Source: Serinus canaria
Lineage: Eukaryota; Chordata; Aves; Passeriformes; Fringillidae
DNA length: 64,000 bases
Assembly (NCBI RefSeq): GCF_022539315.1
Contig: NC_066316.1
Span: 52,639,994-52,703,993 of the forward strand
Direction: 5' to 3'
The notes under the pieces were generated by a model. That model was not told where the DNA came from. It worked only from the letters and a program-made list of their open reading frames with translations, and made no database searches. Positions 55,571 to 64,000 of the stretch are shown here, piece after piece. Position numbers and translations under genes: made by a program. The stretch's first letter is position 1, and each line of letters starts with the position of its first letter.

Positions 55571-58479
55571 AATAAGCCATGGGGCCACATTTCTCTTTGC
55601 TATCTACCAACTTACAAAGGGTTGTGAATACACTGCAAACATGTACATTTTGTGCTATTTTTTGTGAAAATTTTGGCACTGAGTTCACAAACTAAACACT
55701 TGGAGGGAAGACACTGTGAAACTCCTCTCTCTTCACAGAGTCAGTCAGTCTCACTCTGCTTCTTCCAAGAAGATGCTACTGAGTGCCTTGTCCGACCTGC
55801 TCTGGGATGAAATAGTGCAAGAAGCTGCTGTCTGCCTCATTGGTTGTAGGAGCTGGGCAGTGTGTGATGAATAAGGCTTGCAAGAGAAGGCAGACTGAGC
55901 TATCAATAGGAGGCTGAATGCTCACTCAGCTGGGATACTACTTAAACTGAACACCTTAGCACTAAAGCTGTACTTTCATGGCCAGTTTACACTTTCACGG
56001 CTCACAGCTACAGAGTCAGCTTCAGTGACAACAGGTGAAATCCAGCCTCTCTCTAGCTGGAGCTCTTCCAATTTTGCCAGCACTCATGTTAGTGCAGTGG
56101 ACTGGTGAATGGAATAATGGAGATCATCTGAGTTAAAGGTCACTTAGGAACTAGTTGCTCAGTCAGTGTGCACAAAAAGGATTAATTGTGGGCAGATCAG
56201 GAAAGAGCAGAAATGTGTGACCAGGGAAATGAGAGCTAGGATGGTTTTTTCCAGCCACAGAGCCAGCTTATGGTAGCTTAAAGCAATCACGAAGCTACAG
56301 TATTAGTCTCATCCTCCTCTCTCTGTTTCAAGCCTTCTGGCCCTAGCTATATACTTCCCATTGGGGGCATTCAGGTTCTTCCAATTGCCAGGACCCTGAA
56401 ATAACAAGAGAAGGGTACCAGCTATGATCAAAGCAGCCTGAAGATCCTGCCTGGGTCAAGGCTGAAGGCAGCATGAACCTTCCAGGAATTTGACTGCAGA
56501 TGTCCAGCAAGGTCTTGTTGACCCCACGGCTCTCACAGACTTGCACTTTGACCTGGGTAGAAGATGCATATTGGTGTGAAGAAATGTATATTTTATCATA
56601 ACTGCCTTCTCTAGCAACTTCAGGTTTCTCCTCAGAAGCACACAGGTACCAGTTCTCTAAGGAAAAATGAACATCTTCTCTTTATTTCTGAGTCAAATGA
56701 TGTAGTATTCTCAGGTCTTTTTGCCAGAGGAGCAGAACCACAGTCAATGAAATTTTCCCACATGATTTGAAGATTGTCTATGTAACATCCAACATTAATT
56801 AAAGCTGCAAGTTAATTTTTTTTTGTGATGTCCTATATACAGTCTTTTCCTTTTGATGTACAAAATTTCGTATTATTACATGATAGGAGTTTAAAGTTTA
56901 TTCCTTGTGAAAAGCAGGGCAGATTGAAGGACATTTATCTCAGTCTCTGGGTTTTATTACTAAATTCAGCATCAACACTGTGCTTCCCTTTATAAGCTGA
57001 TTGGCCAGTGGGACATGTTCATTAACCTAGAAATTGATTTTTTAGGAATGCCATGTTGCAGTTATGCAACTCTGATGTCAGACCACAATTTGGCCATCCT
57101 CCTGCTCTCTCCTGTCTATCAGAGAGACACTTCAATTTCTATCAAAATGTTTCCAGCAAGATGAACTCTTCAACACCAGCTAGGTGATAGAGTTATGAAA
57201 TTCCCACTGAAAAATACCTGTCAGCTGATTGGGAAGCCTGGTGTCTTCTGGTAAGCTTTGGTATCTCACTGCTAGCATGTCAAACAGATAAAAATATGTT
57301 TTAGTAAAATTGGTACTAAGCTCTTTTCATACCAATAGTGTACTCAAAATGGTTTAGAGAAGCAGAGGAGTTGTTATCTGCTGTCAGAGCAGAAGTCTCT
57401 ACATTACCTCCCAGAGTGTGTTCATTTATAACCTGGCCAAACATCCTGAGTAAAACAGAGGGACAAGAGGATCAAAAATTGAATTCTCCTTCCCGTAAGT
57501 GAGAGTTGCCTGTAAGAAGAATGCACAGTAGCATCAAGGAACCCACCTCCACAACAGGAATCTAAAAAGCAAGGTGCCATTGCTACATCCACCCACAGTG
57601 CTGAAGGGAAGCACTCACCAGAACAGCAGGAAGGCAGTGGCAGTAACAGAAACTCACTTTACACCAGGTCACTTAGGTTAAGATCTTGGGAATGCAGAGA
57701 ATTATGAGCATGACTTGTAAGTCAGGAATTATTTCCATGTTAAGATCCAGTATTACTCCATTTCATTCTAGATGACCAGCAGCTGATACCTCTTGGGGGT
57801 ATTGTCACTGCAGAAAGGGCAATCTAGCACTAACTCTGCAAGCTCATTTGATTCACTGAGGTAGCAACTTTTCTTTTCAATGCAGAAAGTCCCTCCATAC
57901 ACTCTTAAGATCATAAAAATGAATTAATAATAGTTTATCTTGGAGAGCTCAGGATTCTTCTAGAAATAAAGCTGAACAAATGCCTCTCCCAAGACCTCTT
58001 ATTTGTTAATTCAGCAAGTTAATGCCTCCCCTCTTTCTCCATTCTAGTGCCAATATACCTCATTGCGCTGCCAAATGCACACAGGTACATCGCATCACTC
58101 TTTATCACCTCCCATGGCTTCTCACACCATGCTCAAGTAAGGAGACACTGTTTTGCCAGGAAGGACCATGGTTTTATTAGACTCTGCTAAGCTGTCAGTG
58201 TTTCCAAGCTCTGTGACTCTGTAGTCTTTGATGTTGTGAATAATTAGACAAACTCAATCTAATGGACCACCTTCACTGGGAAAAACCACATTCTGAAGTC
58301 AAATGACTTAAGCAGAACAGCTGGGGTACTGTGCAGAAGCAGACTGCCCAGATGCACAGTAAAATAGACCTGAAAGAGACCTTACAAGGTACCTCATCTT
58401 TCCCTCTGTCTTAGGACAGCATCTGCCAGATCTAAGACTTTCCTGGGTTGTGTTTATCAAAAGTTTTTAAAACCCTACA

Positions 58480-58880
58480 ATGATGGAGATGCTGGAGTCT
58501 CTCTGGATAATCCTTTCTTGTAGTGTTTTGCCATCCTTCCCATTCAGATTTTTTTTCTTGATGTCTAACAAGAACTTTTATTGCTTCAGTTAATATTACT
58601 CTGTACTGTTTTGTCCAAGATGAATATGAAGCTTCTCTTTACAGAAATTCCTATCCCTCCAACTTCAATGTTTGTTCTTTTGGGGGAGTAATCTCAAATT
58701 TTCCTCAAAGCTATGCTTTCAAGACTTTTGATTATCCAGATCCCTGTCTTATCTTCTCTTCCACTGACAGGCCCTTGAAATGTGGTGTTCAGAATTGGAC
58801 ACAGGCTGCAATAGGGTCTGGAGTGTTGACTAAAGTAGGTGGTGTAACTCTCACATCTTATGCTTCTGCTGTACATTTAC
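58480..58880 (-). mobile_element. Degraded CR1 LINE, antisense
   Basis: The plus strand shows GGTGTTCAGAATTGGACACA and GTCTGGAGTG blocks, plus an upstream GATGTCTAACAAGAAC block, which match old antisense CR1 copies. No intact frame. Confidence 0.6.
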
Positions 58881-59307
58881 TTTCCTCATGTGTATAAGAC
58901 AATGTCATTGTTGAAAGTGACTATTTTATAAAAGATTACAATTTCTATACCCTTTTAAGACAATAATGTCATATAACTGTTCCCCAACTTGTATTTGTGT
59001 AGCTGAACAGCATCAATTCTCTGCATAGTTATTGGCACCTGTTTCTCCTGATGTTCATTCTACTTTTTGGAAACTTCCTCCAATTCAAAAATTCATTTCA
59101 TTTATAACCAAGGCATCCAACCCTTGGAGCCCTTCCTACCCTTGTGTAATCTCAAACCACCCATAATCTCCAGCCATCACTGGTCAGTCACGGAAACAGC
59201 AGACAAGGCAAGGCTCTGAAGAAATGTGGGTGTAGCCCACGCAGTGTACCTGTCCCTTCTGACCTCAACCTTTGCCAACCACTCTCATTTTCCTAATCTG
59301 TTCTTAC

Positions 59308-59425
59308 CCCGTTCCAGGATTGTTTCGCGGCTGCCTCAACAACACATCCATGCTTGCTACGACAGTGGAAAAGTCATAGCACGGAGGGACGCAGATGGAA
59401 ATTGCCTGTATATGGCTGTTAACAG
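59308..59425. other. Exon-like island, open on both strands
   Basis: On plus, 59318-59425 has a pyrimidine-rich acceptor (GTTCCAG) and donor AG|GTGAGG and is open (RIVSRLPQQHIHACYDSGKV, ending DADGNCLYMAVNR). On minus, 59415-59308 also has a TTAACAG acceptor and a GTAAGA donor and is open (HIQAISICVPPCYDFSTVV), in phase with the unknown first exon at 59804-59674. Both are 108 nt. I recognise neither product. At most one strand is likely real. Confidence 0.3.
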
Positions 59426-59673
59426 GTGAGGGTAGGAAGAGAGGCGTGGGGCTGTCAGATCGGGGGGCGCTGCCAGAGCACATCTCCCGGGCGGAGCAGC
59501 GGCCCCTCCGCCGCCGGGCTGAGGGATCCGGGAGCTCGCCTGGAGCAGCCCCGGGGCCGGGCGGCCGCTCCCGGACGCTCAGCCGGGGGCTCCTCGTGTG
59601 ATGCCCGGCACCCAACCCCCCGCTCGCCCCCCGCTCGGCCCCCGATGCCGGCCGGAGCCGCGCCCGGCAGTAC

Positions 59674-59804
59674 CGGTAGTAGCGATCATCCTTGTAGGGC
59701 GTGAGGTCCTCCTGGATCTCCCGGTACGTCTCCCGCACCCGCCGGCAGAAGCGCTTGACCTCGCCGCACAGCGGGCTCCCGAAGGCGGCGAAATCCGCCT
59801 CCAT
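59674..59804 (-). CDS. Putative first coding exon of an unrecognised gene
   Basis: A minus-strand ATG in a strong context (GGCGGCATGG) opens 43 codons plus two bases, ending at a GTACTG donor. The peptide begins MEADFAAFGSPLCGEVKRFC and ends EIQEDLTPYKDDRYYR. It is hydrophilic and charged, with a basic RRVRETYREI segment predicted as helix, and no signal peptide. It sits in the third CpG island and is transcribed in the same direction as TMEM181. In mammals the next gene on this side is TULP4, but this peptide does not match what I know of TULP4. Downstream exons were not found with confidence; the frame stays open past the donor, so an unspliced first exon is possible. I do not assign a function. 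It could be a spurious GC-rich frame, although amino-acid composition looks protein-like. Confidence 0.5.
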
Positions 59805-59929
59805 GCCGCCCACGCCGCTGCCTCAGGCCCCGGGCTCCGCCATGGAGCCCCGCCGGAGCCCGCCCGGCGCTGCGCGGCCGCGGGGCGGGGGCGGCACAGG
59901 AGCCGCAGCGGCGGCGGCGGATGCGGGGG

Positions 59930-60085
59930 GGAGCGGATGCAGAAGCGGGGGATGCAGGGAAGAGGGATGCAGGGAAGGGGCCGAATGCAGGAGCTACCGA
60001 TGCAGGGTCGGGAGATAGAGGGACGAAGGATGCAGGAATGGGGGATGCAGCAGCAGCAAGGGATGCAGGGGCGAAGGACGCAGGG
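59930..60085 (+). repeat. Degenerate (GG)ATGCAGG minisatellite
   Basis: Roughly nine copies of an RATGCAG core spaced 10-20 bp apart by G-rich spacer (for example GGGATGCAGGGAAGA twice, then GATGCAGGAATGGGG). It lies 130-280 bp upstream of the putative minus-strand ATG at 59804 and would read CTGCATC on that gene's sense strand. Confidence 0.85.
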
Positions 60086-60175
60086 CGGGTCCTCCGCTCA
60101 CGGCCCGCACCCTCGGGGGCGGCGGGAGCCGCTTCAGCACCACGGAGAGAGGCGGCCGGTGCCGGGAAGTAAGCA

Positions 60176-63100
60176 ACGAGCTCGCATTACCTCTGCTAAA
60201 AATATCTCTTTTCTTTTATCTTTTTTTTTTTTTTTAATAAAACTGTTTTTTTTCCCTTAGAAACATACCAGCTCTATGTAGAATAAATGCCCTGATTTTT
60301 ATTGCTTCTTTTCCCCAACGTAGCAGGTATGTAAAAGAAACCCTATGCTAAATCTACTTTTCATGGTCATGACACTGTAAATGGTCCAAAACTAAGAATG
60401 ATGCTGTTTACATTGTCTAAATGTAGAACCTCTGACTGAAACTCTAGTCAGTTTACAGAGCACCAGGTTAGCTTAATTCATATTAAACTTTCCTTCATAA
60501 ACAAATTCACATTTAAACTTGTATAAGTTACTCAATCACTTGAAGCCTTAATTTCTGCGAATGGCAGTGATGATATCCATATTAAAAGCAAAAATTCTGT
60601 TACTCTTGATATGCAATCATTGTGTCTAGAAGGTAAAAATATCAAAGTCTTTTGTACTGCTCCTCTCATGTAAATGTCTTCCCTGTTGACATTCAGGAAG
60701 CTGGGCTGGGTTATTACCCAGCCTTGCCCTTAGTCTGTATTTTATCACATACTAAGACTGGAACATGCATTTTTACTTAAATTGATCTCTCACAAATGTG
60801 TGCTGGGAAGAGGTTACTCCTGGTGGCGCAGTAGGAGAGGGACAGACAACTCATCTTCCCCAGCAGGTGGGGGAGAAAGGAAGGTTCATCTCTGACCAAG
60901 AATTTCTATTTCCTCCCTATGAATATTTCTAAGCTTGAGAAGACATAGCAGCAGATAAAAGCCACATGCACATTTAAGTCAGAGACAAAAGGTTTTTTTG
61001 GTTGGTTTGGTCATTTTTTGAGATCCCAGAGCAGCATCATTCCAGACACACAATGTTCTTTGTTGTGCTGAACATTATCCAGACTGGCTTCAAATGGTGT
61101 TTGTCTCTCTACACCTCAAATGCCATGCGAGAGTTCCACTTCTTTTATGGAAGGTTGGCAGGTTATTCACAGAGAAGGTGTTAGCTTTGACTATGTATTA
61201 GCTTCTGCTATCAAAAAAACCCAGACAGTGTTTCAACCAACAAATACCAGATATTATAGGATTAAAATTAGGCTTGTGAATAGCAAAACTTGTGGGAAGA
61301 CACAAGCAACTGTATATTCACATTGTGGTCCATATTAAAACACTCAAAAGACTCTAAGAAGGTCAAGAATGCATTTTGAATGCCCACAACACTTCAAAAC
61401 AGCAGTACCAGGATTGTATGTAATTCCTAAGTAACATTTTTAAGGTAAAAAAAAATTAGCTTGCATCCAAACCTTTTCATCAAAGAAGTTTCAGGTTTCC
61501 TTATTTTAGTAAACAAGAGAAGCATTAAAACATATTTTTAATATTGAACAGACACTTCTATTAAAACTGCCAATCTATTTTCTTTTATGAAGGTCTGATA
61601 TTTGATGAATGGAACATTTCAGCTTGCTGCTTACTTACCCCAGCCTTGCAGACCTAACAGATCATTCTTCACCCATGACTGGCTGTCCATCTTTCCTGTC
61701 CAGTGCTGTCACAGCGCAGACTGAGCTGGCACAGAAATGTGTTTGGTTCTGTGGGAAGCACAACTTAAGTAAAAGCAAAGGGAGGCCAAGGTTTCATAGA
61801 CAGCTTTGCAAATAAGGTGCAAGAGTCACCAGCAGATAACCAGCACTGGGGCATGACTTACCCCACTCATTTCAGGGTACCCCAGCTCATGTATCCAAGC
61901 ACAGCACCTTCTGTCTGATTTTGCTGATTTTCATAGCACATGATAAAAGAGAGGTAGCAACAAACCACATCTAAGAACAAACTGATCTAAAGTACTGCTG
62001 AGAGTCTGACAGTCTCAATTAGAATTTAAGCATTTGGAACTCATTTGATCCTCTGAGTGCTTCTGGACTTCATGAGGGAGAGAAAAGCCCCAAGGGTCTA
62101 AGACTAAGATATAATCAATATCTGCACTGCATCATATCACATAACGTGGAAAGAGTTTATTTTTGAGAGTGGAGCTTATCAGAAGTCTCCTTTCTCATTT
62201 TTCTTCCTGGTTCTCTCTCTGTATATAGTGAGCCTTTTGCAGCATCAGCCACATGTATTATATTGGGATAGTGGTTAAATACAAAGCTTAGCAATCCATG
62301 GAAAAGCACGAGGGTCATTACTCTGGACTTTTTCAGAAGCAATTGCAGCTGGAGCCGAGAGGTCAAGAAAATAAATGCTGCCAACCTAAGTCCCCTTATT
62401 TCCCCTTTTTTTATTCCAATAAAAGAGCAAACCCCTCAAACAAACAGAAATCCTCCTGCTTAACAAACACTTTCTCCCTCAAAACTGTTTTGAGACAGAG
62501 AAAGGCAGTAGTGGCAGCTGCTGGCTGAAAGGAGCAACTGCCTTTTTCCTTCCACGTGGAATTAAGGATGGGTACATCAGATGACACAGAAACAAGCACA
62601 CATCTGCACTGACTGCCAAGATAAGAGAACCTGTGCTGCTGTTACACAGCTTCATTTATGCCCCTGAGTCTTACCACATACAGGCGTTGTCACTGGGTAT
62701 CCCCAAACTGCAGAGTGGATACCATACTGAGCCCCACAGAAAACTTGGCACTTTGGTCCACCTGCCCTGTTGTTCACTTCTGCCTTAACTCGAAGGGAAT
62801 AACCCTTGCCTTGCCCCAGGCCATCATGGCTTGACTGCCTTCTCCTGCCAGAAGCCTGCTTTGTCACAGCTAACCAGCGATGTGACGATGACGTGACTCA
62901 ACTGCTGTCACGCAGCCCTTGCTGTGCAGGAAGAGGATCGCAGCAGCCTGCTGGGGACAGAAAGGTGACGTTGCTCAGCAGGAGGGCGGTGTTTGCTGTG
63001 ATGCAAAGCTTCTCGTTTATTTGAAGAGGTGGCACAGAAGCACAGCTGGGACAGCTCGTGACAGATCACCCATAACAAATCATCTCTGAGCTGACAGCGG

Positions 63101-64000
63101 CTTTGGAGCCACAGCTGCTCTTGTCATCGCTGGGAGGAACAAAGCTCTACACAGTTGGCTGCAGCTGGCAGTCCTGACCCTCACAGCAGCAGCAAGAAAC
63201 ACTCATCACTCTCTCCCTGTCTCTTTGGAGATGAATCTTCCCTGCATCTATCCTGCTTAGAAGAGATGTAAGGACAAGAAAATAAAATAAGATTTAAAAT
63301 CTCTTTTGAACAAAATTGAAGAAGAATCTCTTGTGAGGTGATTTCAAGGAAGACAAAGAGGAATGCTGATCACACCTGTTCATGCTCTGTGTCCCTCTTG
63401 GTATGGCTGGGCTGCTTTTCTCTCCACTGTCATGTTGAGAGCAATGGGAAGATTGAAATGGGAGCATAACTGGATTGCCTGCCCTATATATAAATTAACA
63501 TTTTATATGGTGTTTCACTCTGATTACTGGCTTTCAAATGCCAGCTGCACTTGGAATAATAATTACCGGTGGCATTTATTAACCTAAATATCCCACTGGT
63601 ATTAAAAGGAATATTACTAAGGGAAATAAAAACTCAACAACTTGTGATATCTAGATAACAACTAGTGAAGACTTTAGACAACTGCATATTCTTAACTGCA
63701 GTGACTTGTATTTTAGTTATCTTAGTCCATTAAATAGATCACCATGTTTACTTTTCAGTTCTCACACAGCATATTGCTGCAGGCGTTTTTCAAAGAAAAT
63801 TTTAAACACAATGTTCAAGGTACATAGATGTATTTTTCTAAAAAGTTTCACAATGTTTGAGAAAATACATGTAATGACACATCCAGAAGTTTTACTATGC
63901 CTATTTTAGGCAGAACACCTTTGTTTTGATTTTGAGATGCCTATTACTCTTCCTTTGAAATTCATGTCTCTTGTGAGAAACAGTCTTATCTCTCAAGAAT
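60176..64000. other. Intergenic right end
   Basis: No exon was recognised. It includes a possible MIR-like trace at 60520-60590 (TTACTCAATCACTTGAAGCC then AATTTCTGCGAATGGCAGTG) and an A/T-rich tract at 60218-60256. The remainder is ordinary AT-rich sequence. Confidence 0.55.
60520..60590 (+). mobile_element. Possible MIR core remnant
   Basis: The order of 'gttactcaatcacttgaagc' and 'ttaatttctgcgaatggcag' parallels the MIR segment 'caagtcacttaacctctctg...tttcctcatctgtaaaatgg'. Very diverged, so this is tentative. Confidence 0.35.

Larger units (their letters stand above)
53918..59300. other. Intergenic region upstream of TMEM181
   Basis: AT-rich sequence with old repeats (MIR-like at 55440-55570, CR1-like at 58480-58880). 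No exon recognised, although a minus-strand gene starting at 59.8 kb might have exons here. Confidence 0.5.
59450..60175. promoter_or_regulatory. CpG island at 59.8 kb
   Basis: CpG-dense sequence with GGGGCGGGG boxes around 59880, surrounding the putative minus-strand start at 59804. It marks a promoter of some gene; the promoter direction is inferred from the exon-like frame. The right part consists of a GATGCAG-type minisatellite. Confidence 0.75.

Noticed and set aside
59384..59420. OTU protease domain hint (DADGNCLYMAV)
   Set aside because: Only one short motif in one possible exon; no further catalytic segment was found on the plus strand, and the opposite strand is equally open.
59598..60260. 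220-codon plus-strand frame with repeated M-Q-G-R
   Set aside because: The repeats come from the GATGCAG minisatellite and the rest from CpG island sequence antisense to the putative exon.

Overview
The window looks like bird nuclear DNA. It carries several chicken-repeat-1 (CR1) LINE fragments, including one with a recognisable reverse-transcriptase C-terminus, one likely bird-type ERV LTR fragment, weak MIR-like SINE traces, GT-AG introns of moderate length, and CpG-island promoters in AT-rich sequence. No bacterial operons, CRISPR arrays, rRNA or tRNA genes were seen. The exact bird lineage cannot be read from the sequence.

Three vertebrate genes can be assembled exon by exon. Bases 1-11,750 hold the 5' half of SYTL3 (minus strand): the start codon, the Rab27-binding Slp homology domain with its FYVE-like zinc finger, and the beginning of the linker; the C2 domains lie beyond the left edge. 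Bases about 17,850-23,100 hold complete DYNLT1 (plus strand, five coding exons, 113 aa), starting in a CpG island. Bases about 25,900-52,760 hold complete TMEM181 (minus strand, 17 coding exons, 477 aa), with an ATG in a second CpG island. The order SYTL3-DYNLT1-TMEM181 and the relative orientations match human 6q25.3, so this is a conserved synteny block. SYTL3 and DYNLT1 diverge; DYNLT1 and TMEM181 converge tail to tail.

The right end (53-64 kb) is mostly intergenic. It has a 5'-truncated antisense CR1 at about 53.13-53.92 kb, older repeats, and a third CpG island at 59.45-60.17 kb. That island contains an exon-like minus-strand ATG reading frame of 43 codons with a splice donor, which I do not recognise, and a GATGCAG-type minisatellite.

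The most notable observations are: a textbook U12-type AT-AC intron in TMEM181 (donor ATATCCTT, branch TCCTTAAC, acceptor AC), which is the only splice solution that restores the conserved protein; a U12-like GTATCCTT motif beside another TMEM181 donor; a roughly 120-nt long imperfect hairpin in a SYTL3 intron; a perfect 19-bp palindrome downstream of DYNLT1; and the unrecognised gene start at 59.8 kb.
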